A stretch of DNA of 64,000 nt from Lentisphaerae bacterium RIFOXYA12_64_32 (lineage in GTDB: Bacteria > Verrucomicrobiota > Lentisphaeria > Oligosphaerales > YB12-FULL-65-16): positions 37,293 to 101,292 of the forward strand of contig MHBL01000431.1 in the NCBI GenBank assembly GCA_001803235.1, written 5' to 3'. Numbering within the stretch: the first letter of the stretch is position 1; each line of letters starts with the position of its first letter. Under the pieces are notes generated by a model that made no database searches, was not told where the DNA came from, and saw only the letters and a program-made list of their open reading frames with translations. Below, in pieces: positions 17,270-30,725 of the stretch. The translations under genes and the position numbers were made by a program.

Positions 17270-18676
17270 CTACTCTTTGATCTCCTCGATCGCGCCCTTC
17301 ATGTAGAAGTTGCCTTCCGGCACTTCGTCATGCTTGCCGTCGAGGATCTCCTTGAACCCGCGCACGGTCTCGGCCACAGGCACTTGGCGTCCCGGGCGTC
17401 CCGTAAACACCTCAGCCACGGAGAACGGCTGGCTGAGGAACCGCTGGATCTTGCGGGCGCGGTAAACGGTCAGTTTGTCGTCTGGGGAAAGCTCGTCCAT
17501 GCCGAGGATGGCGATGATGTCCTGCAAGTCCTTGTAGCGCTGGAGCACCCGTTGCACACCGCGGGCCACTTCGTAGTGCTCCTCGCCGACAATCTCGGGA
17601 GTCAGGGCGCGCGACGTGGACGACAGCGGATCGACCGCCGGGTAGATGCCCAGTTCGGCGATTGAGCGTTCGAGCACGATGGTGGCATCGAGATGCGCAA
17701 ACGTCGTTGCCGGCGCCGGATCGGTCAGGTCATCGGCCGGGACGTACACCGCCTGGAATGAGGTGATGGAGCCCTTGTTGGTCGAGGTGATACGTTCCTG
17801 CAGCGCGCCCATTTCACTGGCAAGTGTGGGTTGGTAGCCGACGGCGCTCGGGGTTCGCCCCAGCAACGCTGAGACCTCGGAACCGGCTTGCGAAAAACGG
17901 AAAATGTTATCGACAAAGAGCAGCACGTCCTGGTTCTTCACGTCGCGGAAATACTCGGCGATGGTCAGCGCGGCCAACCCGACACGCAGGCGTGCCCCGG
18001 GCGGTTCGTTCATCTGGCCGTAGACCAGGGCGACCTTCGACTTGCCCAGATCCTTCTGGTTGATGACGCCGGCCGTGGACATCTCGCTGTAAAGGTCGTT
18101 GCCTTCACGCGTCCGCTCGCCTACGCCCGCAAAAACCGAGTAGCCGCCGTGCTGTTTGGCGATGTTGTTGATCAGTTCCATGATGACCACGGTCTTGCCC
18201 ACGCCCGCACCGCCAAAGGCGCCGATCTTGCCGCCCTTCAGGAACGGGCAGATCAGGTCGATCACCTTGATACCGGTCGTCAGCACCTCCGGGGAGGTAG
18301 ACTGTTCGATCAGGGTCGGGGCCGGCCGGTGGATGGGCCAACGTTCGGTGGCGGGGACCGGGCCACGCTCGTCGACCGGCTGGCCGATGACACTCAGCAC
18401 CCGCCCCATGATGCCTTCTCCCACCGGGACCGTGATGGCCGACCCGGTGTCCGTCACCGTCTGGCCGCGCCGCAGTCCGTCCGTGGAACTCATGGCTACC
18501 GCGCGGACCCATTTGCCGCCGAGGTGCTGTTCCACCTCCAGGGTCAGGGGCGCTTCCTCGCCGCCGCCGGTGCCGTCGACCGTCAGGGCGTTAAAAAGTG
18601 GCGGCAAGTCCCCGACCTCGGGGAACTCAACGTCCACCACCGGGCCGATGATCTGAACGATTTTACCCGTGCTCAT
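17270..18676 (-). CDS. atpD: ATP synthase F1 subunit beta
   Basis: This 468-residue catalytic subunit has the P-loop GGAGVGKT, the GERTREGNDLY block, and the LLFVDNIFRFSQAGSEVS segment that includes Walker B. It also carries the ALLGRTPSAVGYQPTL motif and the C-terminal SQPF segment. It forms the catalytic sites with the alpha subunit at the cytoplasmic face of the membrane. The gene follows atpG after 75 bases and precedes atpC, the standard order. No anomalies are seen. Confidence 0.98.
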   Translation of the reverse strand: MSTGKIVQIIGPVVDVEFPEVGDLPPLFNALTVDGTGGGEEAPLTLEVEQHLGGKWVRAVAMSSTDGLRRGQTVTDTGSAITVPVGEGIMGRVLSVIGQPVDERGPVPATERWPIHRPAPTLIEQSTSPEVLTTGIKVIDLICPFLKGGKIGAFGGAGVGKTVVIMELINNIAKQHGGYSVFAGVGERTREGNDLYSEMSTAGVINQKDLGKSKVALVYGQMNEPPGARLRVGLAALTIAEYFRDVKNQDVLLFVDNIFRFSQAGSEVSALLGRTPSAVGYQPTLASEMGALQERITSTNKGSITSFQAVYVPADDLTDPAPATTFAHLDATIVLERSIAELGIYPAVDPLSSTSRALTPEIVGEEHYEVARGVQRVLQRYKDLQDIIAILGMDELSPDDKLTVYRARKIQRFLSQPFSVAEVFTGRPGRQVPVAETVRGFKEILDGKHDEVPEGNFYMKGAIEEIKE

Positions 18677-18751
18677 AGCCGACTCCGGTCCGTTGCGTTT
18701 CCAGTTTCTTCTCGTATAGAGTACCGTGCGACTCCGCCAACGGTCTCCGGC

Positions 18752-19648
18752 TCAAACGCCCGCCAAAGCGGCGGTCGTGATGTCCAACAGTTCCTTGGTG
18801 ATCGCCGCCTGACGCATCTTGTTGCTGGTCAGCGTGAGGTGGTGGATCAGGTCCTCGGCATTGTCCGTGGCGTTCTTCATCGACACCATGCGGGCACTGT
18901 ACTCGCTGGCCCGTGATTCCAGCATCATTTGGAAGATCTCATAGTTCAGTGCGTAGGGCAGCAAGAGGTCGAGCACGTGGGGCGCGCTCGGCTCGAACTT
19001 GAACTCCGTGGCGCCCCCCATGTGCACCTCTTCGGCCACCGGCTCGGAGAACCCCTTCTCGCCCTTGAGATCCGCGCAGCAACGCCGCGGCTCGCCGATC
19101 GGCAGCAAATCCCAAACCACCGGCTTCTGGGAGACCGTGGAAATGAAATCGGTGAACAGCACCTGCACCCGCTGCACCTCGTCCTTGAGGAACAGGTCCT
19201 GGGCGAACTTGGACACCGCACGCGCATCGGCAAAGTGCGGCCGGTCGTGCATGGCGAACTCGGCCAGGAGGGTTCGACGCAAACGGGTCACCGCCTGCCC
19301 GGCCTTCTTGCCCACAGCCACATAGACCGTGGTCACCGGGTCGTGCTTCATGGCCTCCCGCACCAGGTTGCTGACCAGCGGGCCGCACAGCCCCTTGTCC
19401 GGACTGATGACGATCAGGGCCGACTTGCGCACCGGGCGCTGCTCCATGAGCGGCGGCCGGAAATCCCCGACGTGGCGCAGCGCCTGCGCCATGACCGAGT
19501 AGAGCAACCGGGCATAGTCACGGCTGTCCATGGCCGCCTGCTGCGCGCGGCGCATCTTCGACGCCGCCACCAACTGCATGGCCTTGGTGATCTTGGCCGT
19601 GTTGCGGACCGACTTGATGCGTCGGCGTATGTCCCGAACACTCGGCAT
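18752..19648 (-). CDS. atpG: ATP synthase F1 subunit gamma
   Basis: This 298-residue subunit forms the rotating central shaft. The N-terminal coiled helix (RDIRRRIKSVRNTAKITKAM), the internal SALIVISPDKGLCG strand and the C-terminal helix (ASEYSARMVSMKNATDNAEDL) are all characteristic. AGGAG is present upstream of the ATG. It lies between atpA and atpD as usual. Confidence 0.97.
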   Translation of the reverse strand: MPSVRDIRRRIKSVRNTAKITKAMQLVAASKMRRAQQAAMDSRDYARLLYSVMAQALRHVGDFRPPLMEQRPVRKSALIVISPDKGLCGPLVSNLVREAMKHDPVTTVYVAVGKKAGQAVTRLRRTLLAEFAMHDRPHFADARAVSKFAQDLFLKDEVQRVQVLFTDFISTVSQKPVVWDLLPIGEPRRCCADLKGEKGFSEPVAEEVHMGGATEFKFEPSAPHVLDLLLPYALNYEIFQMMLESRASEYSARMVSMKNATDNAEDLIHHLTLTSNKMRQAAITKELLDITTAALAGV

Positions 19649-19725
19649 AACGTTCCCGTGCTCCTGTCCCGCTACCGCGTCACACCCGCATCGGGCCCCG
19701 GCAGGCGCCCGACGTTGCCTCTGGA

Positions 19726-21264
<1,539 letters not shown>

Positions 21265-21274
21265 AATGGCCCCG

Positions 21275-21679
21275 TCACTGCATGCCGCCGAAGCGGTTCT
21301 TGAGTTCAACCAAACGCCCTTGGATGCTGTCGTCAATCACGTCGCTGCCAACCTGGATGCGGACTCCGCCAATCAACTCGGGATTGTCGCGGAAACGGAC
21401 ATCGGTCAGGGCGGGGAAACGGCCCCTGAGCCAACCCGCCATGGCCGTCTGCGTCGCCGCCGACAAGGGTGCGGCGCACTCGACGTCCGCGGTGCGCTGC
21501 GCCAGATCGAGGCGCCAACGCCTCAGCAGTTCGCGAGCCAGCCCTTGCCAGCCGATCGGTTGCTGCTCGAGGATCAGCTCAATGGCCGCCCTGAGCCGCT
21601 CGCCGTCGGCCACACCACCGACCTGACAGGCGCGCCACAGACGCGCTGCCAGCTTCTGTTCTGCACGCCGGCCCTTCAT
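21275..21679 (-). CDS. atpH: ATP synthase F1 subunit delta, short form
   Basis: This 134-residue protein occupies the delta position. Its C-terminal end (NPELIGGVRIQVGSDVIDDSI) is the conserved delta/OSCP block that joins stator to F1. Usual delta subunits are about 175-180 residues; here the N-terminal helical domain, which binds the alpha N-termini, is reduced by roughly 40-45 residues. The start ATG overlaps the atpF stop by four bases, so the short N-terminus is not caused by a wrong start. The shortened form may be a lineage trait. Confidence 0.9.
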   Translation of the reverse strand: MKGRRAEQKLAARLWRACQVGGVADGERLRAAIELILEQQPIGWQGLARELLRRWRLDLAQRTADVECAAPLSAATQTAMAGWLRGRFPALTDVRFRDNPELIGGVRIQVGSDVIDDSIQGRLVELKNRFGGMQ

Positions 21680-22224
21680 GCGGGCAGGTTCCTCATCGTT
21701 TCAGCGGCAAGACGCTCTTGGTCCTGCGGGGTGAACGTCTGACGCGCGACCCGCTCGGCCATCTGCACCGCCAGGCGGCCGACTTCGCACTGCAACTCCT
21801 CGCGGAGCCGAGCCACGTCCCGGGCCGCGGCCTCGCGCGCCTGGGCGAGAACGCGGTCAGCCTCCTCGCGGACACGCTTCAACTCCACATCGCGAAGTTG
21901 GGCTGCTGCCTGTTTCGCTTCCTCCAGGATTCGGTCGGCGCGCGCCCCGGCTTCCTGCAGAACGCGCTGCCGATCTGCTTCGGCCTTGGCCAGTTCCTGG
22001 CGCACGCGCTCCGCGTCCGCCTGCATCTGCGCAATCCGCTTCCGCCGCTCCTCCAGCATCGCCAGAACAGGGCCATACGCGAAGCGCTTCAGCACCAGCA
22101 TGACGATGGCGAAGCAGGCCAGATTAGCGAGAAAAATGCGCGCGTCAATACCGAGTGTGTGGCTGATCTCGCCCACGGCCTCGGTCAGGCCACCGGCACT
22201 GGCCAGAACGGTGAAGTTCGGCAT
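21676..22224 (-). CDS. atpF: ATP synthase Fo subunit b
   Basis: This 182-residue peripheral stalk subunit has one N-terminal membrane helix (RIFLANLACFAIVMLVLKRF) and a long charged helix with many Glu/Arg/Ala residues (LEERRKRIAQMQADAERVRQ). ATG 22224 is chosen over the open frame to 22284 because AAGGAG lies six bases upstream. It overlaps atpH by four bases. Only one b-type gene is present, so the stator is probably a homodimer. Confidence 0.95.
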   Translation of the reverse strand: MPNFTVLASAGGLTEAVGEISHTLGIDARIFLANLACFAIVMLVLKRFAYGPVLAMLEERRKRIAQMQADAERVRQELAKAEADRQRVLQEAGARADRILEEAKQAAAQLRDVELKRVREEADRVLAQAREAAARDVARLREELQCEVGRLAVQMAERVARQTFTPQDQERLAAETMRNLPA

Positions 22225-22292
22225 AACTTGCTCCTTCGGTTGCCGCGGATACCCAAATGGTATGGACGGATCTGCCGTCCCCATGAGCCGCG

Positions 22293-22502
22293 TCAGCCTC
22301 CGAACGTCTTGCCCAGCAAGAGCGCGACAAAGAAGATCGCTTCGGCCAAGGCCGCCATCAGGATCCCGAGAACCATGATCTTATTGGAAGCGCCGGGGTT
22401 GCGGCCCACTGCCGCGACGGCCGACATCCCGATCATCCCGATGCCGATAGCCGCCCCGAGCGCTGCAAGCGCGATGTGGATGTTGCCTGACAGGTTTCCC
22501 AT
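22293..22502 (-). CDS. atpE: ATP synthase Fo subunit c (H+ type)
   Basis: This 69-residue proteolipid forms two membrane hairpin helices joined by the polar loop GRNPGAS. The ion-carrying carboxylate is E54 in ALAEAIFF. Na+-specific c subunits have Ser/Thr after this Glu and a Gln in helix 1; here Ala follows and the helix 1 position is hydrophobic, which points to proton coupling. AAGGAG precedes the ATG at 22502. Helix 1 has the repeated GxGxG pattern (GAAIGIGMIG). Confidence 0.97.
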   Translation of the reverse strand: MGNLSGNIHIALAALGAAIGIGMIGMSAVAAVGRNPGASNKIMVLGILMAALAEAIFFVALLLGKTFGG

Positions 22503-22554
22503 GATGACCACTCCTTCCTTGAACGGACTTGCGGCCCCGCGGCCCAATACTCTA

Positions 22555-23496
22555 TTAATGTTGCGCAGGATGCGCACCGTCACCGGTCGACTCGCCCGAC
22601 TCCTCGTGTTGGCACATCAGGAGCGTGAAAGCGGCCGCCAGCAGCATGAACACCGTGGCCTGGATCAATCCCACCAAGATCTCCAGGAAATACCCGAGAA
22701 CGGCCACGAGCCAACCGCCGTGCTTGAACATCAGAAGGGTTTCCATCAGGTTCTCGCCGGCGTAAATGTTGCCATAGAGACGGAAGGTGAAGGCCAACGG
22801 CCGCACGAGCAGAACCTGGAAGACCTCGACGAGGCCGACGAAGAAGAAGAGAAGCGTCATCAGTCCGAGCATCCAACCCTTCATACCGCCCTTGGGTGCG
22901 AACAGGTGCTTGATCATGCCGACCGGCCCCTGCTCCTGCAACGACCACACAAACCACATGACGGTGAAGAACAGCGCAAACCCCAAGGTCATGTTGACAT
23001 CCGCATTGGCGCCACGCATCAGCGGTTCGGTGACCTTGAACCCATGCGGCGTCTGTACGCCCCAGCCGATGCTGCCGCCGCCAGGCAGGAGCCCCACCCA
23101 GTTGGTCATCAGGATGAAGATGAAAAGCGTGGCCAGGACCCAGAACGTGCGCTTCACCAGGTGTGGCCCCAGAAAACCCTCGAGGAATTCGTACAAGGAC
23201 TCGACCAGCCACTCGACGAAATTCTGCAACCGCCCCGGGACAAAGGTCATCTTGCGAGTGGCCAATTGCGCGACGAGGACAATCAGGGCGCCCGCCGCGA
23301 TGCACTCGATCATCGAATTGGTGATCGGGATGCCGCAGAGGTCGAAGAGCCGCTGTGATTCCAGAGGCAGCCCGTGGTGAGCTTCGCCGGTCTCGGAGGC
23401 ACAGGCGCTCCACGCCGGCAGCGCCGTGGCGGCCCACACTATCAGTTGGCGTCCTGTCGTACGCATACAGAGAACCCCGAAACCCACCTTCAGCAT
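22555..23496 (-). CDS. atpB: ATP synthase Fo subunit a
   Basis: This subunit of up to 313 residues forms the ion channel half of Fo with the c ring. The essential arginine lies in LAFTFRLYGNIYAGE, and the C-terminal helix (LIQATVFMLLAAAFTLL) is typical. The first 30 residues form a hydrophobic N-terminus with a second possible start (ATG at 23466). I see no strong ribosome binding site for either, so the exact start is uncertain. It lies 42 bases after the ptsN-like gene and 52 before atpE. Confidence 0.95.
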   Translation of the reverse strand: MLKVGFGVLCMRTTGRQLIVWAATALPAWSACASETGEAHHGLPLESQRLFDLCGIPITNSMIECIAAGALIVLVAQLATRKMTFVPGRLQNFVEWLVESLYEFLEGFLGPHLVKRTFWVLATLFIFILMTNWVGLLPGGGSIGWGVQTPHGFKVTEPLMRGANADVNMTLGFALFFTVMWFVWSLQEQGPVGMIKHLFAPKGGMKGWMLGLMTLLFFFVGLVEVFQVLLVRPLAFTFRLYGNIYAGENLMETLLMFKHGGWLVAVLGYFLEILVGLIQATVFMLLAAAFTLLMCQHEESGESTGDGAHPAQH

Positions 23497-23537
23497 CTAC
23501 CCAACAACGGTCACCCGGGACGTCCGTCTCCTGCCGG

Positions 23538-23993
23538 TCACGTTTCTTCCTTGCGAATGAAATCCAGTATGGCTTCCGCGGTCTCGGCGAAACGAATCTC
23601 GGAGATGAAACCGGGGATTGAAAACAGCCGTGATATTTCCGCCAGGGCTTCGATGTGGGGCCCCGGGTTGCCGACTTCCGCAAAGACCATCAATACCACG
23701 TAAACCGGTTCACCATCCAGCGAGTCGTAGTCGATGCCCGTCTTCGACACGCCCAGCGCCATCATCAGGCTCCGGGCCTCCTCCAGCTTGCCATGCGGCA
23801 ACGCCAGCCACTTGGCAATGCCGGTACTCATCTTGGCTTCGCGCTCAAACAAGGCCTGTAGCGCGGCCTCGCGGTCCTGGATCAGGCCGCGATCGACAAA
23901 GAGGTCGAGCATCTCCTCGAAAACGTCTTCCTTCTCCTTGGCCTGCAACCCCACCTTCAGGAACGGAGGCTGCAGCAACTCTGAGATTCTCAT
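23538..23993 (-). CDS. PTS EIIA-like protein (EIIA-Ntr / fructose-type)
   Basis: This 151-residue protein has the PTS EIIA type 2 fold signature, with the phosphoacceptor histidine H67 in LALPHGK and the block GEPVYVVLMVF downstream. Such proteins are phosphorylated by HPr-like donors and in EIIA-Ntr are regulatory, not transporters. It is the first gene of the run that continues into atpB with only 42 bases between, so co-transcription with the ATP synthase is likely. ATG 23993 starts the normal family N-terminus (MRISELL). No EIIB/EIIC or HPr gene is in the window. Confidence 0.85.
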   Translation of the reverse strand: MRISELLQPPFLKVGLQAKEKEDVFEEMLDLFVDRGLIQDREAALQALFEREAKMSTGIAKWLALPHGKLEEARSLMMALGVSKTGIDYDSLDGEPVYVVLMVFAEVGNPGPHIEALAEISRLFSIPGFISEIRFAETAEAILDFIRKEET

Positions 23994-24389
23994 AATACAC
24001 ACACCCGAGCGCCTTAAGGCTGCATCTGGCAGGAACATCAAACGTGAGGCCGCTCGTCACTAACGCAACAAACGTGCCTGACCGGCCCCAATGGGACATG
24101 ATTTGACGGCGGCGACGCGGGACAGAAATCTACGTCAGCCAAGACGGATCGTCTGCGTATGGGATACATGACGCCCGCCGGCCCAACACCCCGCATCCCG
24201 CCTTCCGCCAGGGGCGGACTTGCGAGAACTGCTCGACAAGAATGGGCTACTGTATAGCGCCAATTTCCGAAAGCAAGATTGCCGACCGCGGCGAGGTGAA
24301 GTGTCAGTGAAGGGTGAAGCATAGACCCCTGCCACCTCATGTGACAGGTGAATGGGTTCATCTTTGGTTACTGCGCCGCACCGTGCCCT

Positions 24390-24440
24390 CTCTTCCCTTG
24401 TCCCCCGTCCGCCGGCGGCGGACGGGGGACAAGGGAAGAG
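24390..24440. repeat. 24-bp perfect hairpin
   Basis: The arms 24390-24413 and 24417-24440 are perfectly complementary around a 3-base loop ggc. It is followed by a G-run, not a T-run, so it is not a typical terminator on the plus strand. Confidence 0.85.
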
Positions 24441-24572
24441 GGGGGGCCTACGTTTGGCGGGCGAACCCGATTCACCCGTGGCGCAAGGCCGCGGGGGTCT
24501 CACACATGGGCCAGCACACCGTCGTTCCACCCGCGACTCCCATGTTACTCGCGGGCTGCGGTAGAGTGGCCG

Positions 24573-24610
24573 GAGCGGCTCGCTCCGGCACCCGCGGGAG
24601 CGAGCCGCTC
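24573..24610. repeat. 14-bp hairpin
   Basis: Arms 24573-24586 and 24597-24610 are complementary with a 10-base loop; imperfect pairing extends outward (gtggcc with cgccac). Confidence 0.7.
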
Positions 24611-24657
24611 CCGCCACGTTGCCAGAACGACCCGGACAAACCGTGAGTAACGCCCAC

Positions 24658-24700
24658 ACATGATCGGACGCATCCGCCCGGGGGGCGCTGACGCATCATC
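24658..24700 (-). repeat. Partial copy of repeat family R1 (first hairpin module)
   Basis: On the minus strand it reads ATGCGTCAGCGC, then a GGGCGG stretch and GATCATG, matching the beginning of the full R1 copies at 30726 and 41262 over about 40 bases. Confidence 0.5.
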
Positions 24701-24789
24701 GGCGCGGTCGGAGGAGAAGACCTCCAGCCCCTGCACGTCCGGACGGCAGGAGCTGGGGGGTCTGAAACCGAAGGCCGGCAGTGCGCCCC

Positions 24790-27993
<3,204 letters not shown>

Positions 27994-28146
27994 AACACGG
28001 CCCCCATTGTATATGGGCACAGATAGGATGGGAGTCTCGACCCTGCCCAGAGTGAGATTCCGCGTCGCAAAAGGTTGCGCCGGCTTGGAGGCCTACAACA
28101 TAACCAGGCAAGGCCGGTTCGGCAAGAAATCACTGCACATTATCGG

Positions 28147-28186
28147 TAATGCGTCAGCGCCCCCAGCCGGCGGACCGGCCGATCAT
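28147..28186 (+). repeat. Partial copy of repeat family R1
   Basis: It begins TAATGCGTCAGCGC like the full copies, continues with a diverged hairpin (CCGGC/GACCGG) and ends in GATCAT; the second module is absent. Confidence 0.6.
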
Positions 28187-28285
28187 AGGTTAGTGTTACT
28201 CGTGCCGGTTCGCGCCGCCGCGGGTCTTGCGCCCGGCCGAGCCGGGCGGCGGCGCATTTGTGACGGTAGCAGCCACGCCGGCCTG

Positions 28286-28328
28286 GTGTCGGGTGTCGGG
28301 TGTCGGGTGTCGGGTGTCGGGGGGGGGA
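28286..28328. repeat. Tandem heptamer GTGTCGG x5 with G-run
   Basis: Five uninterrupted copies of gtgtcgg are followed directly by a run of additional Gs. A stretch of reiterated ttcgacgttcagc words follows. Both are candidates for length variation. Confidence 0.8.
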
Positions 28329-28414
28329 AGAGCCTCCGGACTTCGGCGTTCGACGTTCAGCGTTCGACGTTCGTCTTGGTTCCGGCTACGTCGGGTTAGG
28401 AGCGAGCGGCGCCG

Positions 28415-29137
28415 TCAGCTCTGACGGCAGGCGGGAGTAACGCGGGCGGCAGCGTCGTGGCCAAGGGCGGGCTCGACATGCTGACACCCGTTCAGCCGGC
28501 AACGGTAGACAAATGCCGGAGGTAGGTTGGGCCACACCACCCGCGACGTCGAAACCGACGCGAAACTGTCGGCCAGTCTCTGGCGGAAACGCCGACCCGA
28601 GGGCATGAGCAACCCGGATAGGTACGCGAACGCGACAAAGTGTCCACCCGGCTGCAAGACCTCGAGCACACCGCCAAGAATGTCTTCCTGCACCCTGCCG
28701 GGCAAATTCGCCCAGGGCAGGCCGCTGATGACGCAGTCGACCTGCCGCAGCCCGTGCGAGCGCAGAATGGCGGGCAACTCCTCGGCGGCGGCCTGGTGAA
28801 CAATGACACGGGGAAAACGTCCCCGCAGCGAGCCGGCCATCCGGGGGTTCTTCTCCACGGCAATGAAGGCTGTCCGAGACGACAGTCGCTGAATGATATG
28901 ACGGGTCAAGGCGCCGCTGCCGGGACCGAGCTCAACGACCGCGTCCATGTCGGCCAGGTCCAGCCCGCGTACCATCTCCCTGGCCAGCCAGCGTGAACTG
29001 GGAGTCAGTGCCCCAATGCTGCGTGGCGACCGCAGGAACTCGCGTAGAAAGTGATGCGCCTCCACCGGTGCGGTGCCGCTGGAGTCACCGACCCTGTTAC
29101 GCCAAGCTGTCGAAGTTCGAGTGACTTCAGTCGCCAT
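28415..29137 (-). CDS. Class I SAM methyltransferase, phospholipid N-methyltransferase-like
   Basis: This 240-residue protein has motif I VVELGPGSGALT and a later acidic strand VDCVISGLPWANL. The combination ELGPGSG ... ISGLPW resembles PmtA-type phosphatidylethanolamine N-methyltransferases and the related KsgA-like fold. PmtA would methylate phosphatidylethanolamine three times to phosphatidylcholine at the inner membrane. It lies 154 bases downstream of the phosphatidylserine decarboxylase gene on the same strand, which supplies that substrate; this context favours the lipid role over rRNA methylation. ATG 29137 is taken as start; the frame is open to 29188. Confidence 0.75.
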   Translation of the reverse strand: MATEVTRTSTAWRNRVGDSSGTAPVEAHHFLREFLRSPRSIGALTPSSRWLAREMVRGLDLADMDAVVELGPGSGALTRHIIQRLSSRTAFIAVEKNPRMAGSLRGRFPRVIVHQAAAEELPAILRSHGLRQVDCVISGLPWANLPGRVQEDILGGVLEVLQPGGHFVAFAYLSGLLMPSGRRFRQRLADSFASVSTSRVVWPNLPPAFVYRCRLNGCQHVEPALGHDAAARVTPACRQS

Positions 29138-29291
29138 GGAGCGGACCATATCTCCGTCTGGATCTACTCCCGGCCCCGTCCTGCCCACCGCCGCGGCGAC
29201 TGTCTACGATGCCGCGCGAGCATCCTCTGAACGGATCCCGGAATTCGTTCTCTCTAGGCGAGCATCAGATTACATCACGCGGGCAAGAAAG

Positions 29292-30227
29292 TCAAATGCT
29301 CCCGACACGTCCCAGCTGTTCGCCGACCCGGACCAGTGTCTCGATTCCCGTGCGACTGCGCTCGACCAGGTCGGGATCCATCAGAACCCGCCCGCGCCGG
29401 AAAACCAGGATGACGGTCGAACCGCCAAACCGGAAGAGACCTTTCTCGTCCATCTTGCGGAACTCGCGCCCCGTGTGGGTCTGGACGATGCCGGCCACGC
29501 CGAAAGCGCCCACTTCGACAAACGCGGTCACACCGAACCGTTCGAGGTCGAGCAGCGTCACGATACGCCGGTTCTGCGTGAATACGGGGATCCCGAGCGC
29601 GAGCACCAGCGGGTTGACCGAGTGCAGTCGCCCGCTGATCTCCCACCGGCGCAGCACGCGACCCGATGCCGGGTAGTGAAATCGGTGATAGTCCGCCGGG
29701 CACAGCCGCAACACGAGCAACGTGCCGCCGACAAACTGCGACGCGTCGCCAGAGGCGTCGCGCAGCAGTTCGGAGACCGTAAAAGCCGCACCCTTGACCG
29801 GCACACACGTCCCCTCGCGCAGATCCGGGAACACGGTCAGGCGCGCGTCGGCGGGAGAACTCAGGATCTCGGGAGAGGCATCGAACGGGCGTGCTCCGGA
29901 ACGCAGGTGCCGGGTGAAAAATTCATTGAAGGTGCGGAAGCTCGAGGTCGGGTCGCGAAACTCACTCTCGTCCAACCCGAGCTCGCGGATCGTCGGCACG
30001 ATCTTGCACCGTGACCGCGCGGTGTCGCAGTACCAGCCCAGGAACCGGCTGAGCAAAGCGGTCCTGAACAGCAGCAGGCTGCACAACGGTCGCGCTGGAC
30101 TGAGGTAGGCGAACCGCAATAGCCGGTCCCCAAGCACGCGCTCCTCAATCATCTGCGCCCGGGCATGGTCGTAGACCTGAATGCCGGTGCCGGTGTCAAC
30201 GGGCGAGATCTGGAGATTTGCACCCAC
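29292..30227 (-). CDS. psd: Phosphatidylserine decarboxylase proenzyme
   Basis: This 311-residue proenzyme converts phosphatidylserine to phosphatidylethanolamine. Family segments are visible in order: RTFNEFFTRHLR, ILSSPADARLTVF, the lipid-binding block CPADYHRFHYPASG, and GAFGVAGIVQTHTG. The pyruvoyl cleavage motif is GGST in FRFGGSTVILVF (LGST in most homologues); self-cleavage before the serine makes the active prosthetic group. The start is GTG at 30227, chosen because IQVYDHARAQMIEERV belongs to the family N-terminus. The neighbour downstream is the PmtA-like methyltransferase. Confidence 0.92.
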   Translation of the reverse strand: MGANLQISPVDTGTGIQVYDHARAQMIEERVLGDRLLRFAYLSPARPLCSLLLFRTALLSRFLGWYCDTARSRCKIVPTIRELGLDESEFRDPTSSFRTFNEFFTRHLRSGARPFDASPEILSSPADARLTVFPDLREGTCVPVKGAAFTVSELLRDASGDASQFVGGTLLVLRLCPADYHRFHYPASGRVLRRWEISGRLHSVNPLVLALGIPVFTQNRRIVTLLDLERFGVTAFVEVGAFGVAGIVQTHTGREFRKMDEKGLFRFGGSTVILVFRRGRVLMDPDLVERSRTGIETLVRVGEQLGRVGSI

Positions 30228-30411
30228 CGATCGACCTTGCTCCTGCCGTGGGTTCAGAACGGGTTTCCCCCCGCCACTGCCGTCCAGCGGGGCGGGAATC
30301 GGGAAATTGAGCTGTCGCGGCCCGGGTTCTCAATCCTCGGCCCACATGGACCGGTTTGATGGAGGCGCAGGAGTCCTTCCGAACAGGCGTCACACGGTCC
30401 GCAGCCGCGCA

Positions 30412-30600
30412 TCACACGTCGAACGACGGACGCCAGTCCGCCAACCGCAAGCCTTGTCCCCGGGAAAACTCGGCCGTGTTGGGCGTAACCAGGGTCAACT
30501 CGTAAACAAAAGCCTGCCCGGCGAGGAGAAGATCGTATCGGCGTCCAGCTGTTCCGAGCCTTACGAGACGTACGTCGGCTGCGCCCTGTAAAGTCCTCAA
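30412..30600 (-). pseudogene. Remnant of a VapC-type PIN-domain toxin
   Basis: Only the C-terminal part of a PIN domain can be recognised: RYDLLLAGQAF followed by LTLVTPNTAEFSRGQGLRL and DWR, which are the typical late VapC motifs with the last acidic residues. The N-terminal half with the first active-site aspartate is missing. An AT-rich promoter-like sequence lies 88 bases upstream (30688-30716). The toxin is therefore broken; the antitoxin is not recognisable. Confidence 0.55.
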
Positions 30601-30687
30601 TCGGCTGGACATCCGACATCTGGCAAGCCCTGGGACCAATATTCCTGCCCGACGGCACCAAGGTCACCTTCGGTACATTATATATAT

Positions 30688-30716
30688 AGTCTATACCATC
30701 TCCAGGGTGACGTCAA
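30688..30716 (-). promoter_or_regulatory. Promoter-like sequence upstream of the vapC remnant
   Basis: On the minus strand TTGACG (30716-30711), 17 bases and TAGACT (30693-30688) are followed by a very AT-rich tract (tatatatataatg). It stands out from the GC-rich surroundings. Confidence 0.45.
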
Positions 30717-30725
30717 GATCTGCGG

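Larger units (their letters stand above)
23994..24789. other. Intergenic stretch of about 800 bp with palindromes, no gene
   Basis: No protein is supported between the ptsN-like gene and carB. The stretch holds three hairpin-type repeats (24390-24440, 24573-24610 and about 24658-24700) and presumably the promoter of the ATP synthase run near its left edge. Confidence 0.5.
27994..28414. other. Intergenic stretch of about 420 bp with repeats, no gene
   Basis: It contains a partial R1 copy (28147-28186) and a heptamer tandem array (28286-28320). No protein is supported and no riboswitch was recognised upstream of carB. Confidence 0.45.

Noticed and set aside
22293..22502. Possible Na+-translocating ATP synthase
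   Set aside because: The c subunit has AEA at the ion site and lacks the Gln and Ser/Thr ligands of Na+ types.
27994..28200. Riboswitch or attenuator upstream of carB
   Set aside because: The hairpin there belongs to repeat family R1 and no known purine, pyrimidine or arginine leader pattern could be recognised.
28286..28328. CRISPR-like tandem repeats
   Set aside because: The unit is 7 bp and contiguous, without spacers, and no cas gene is near.
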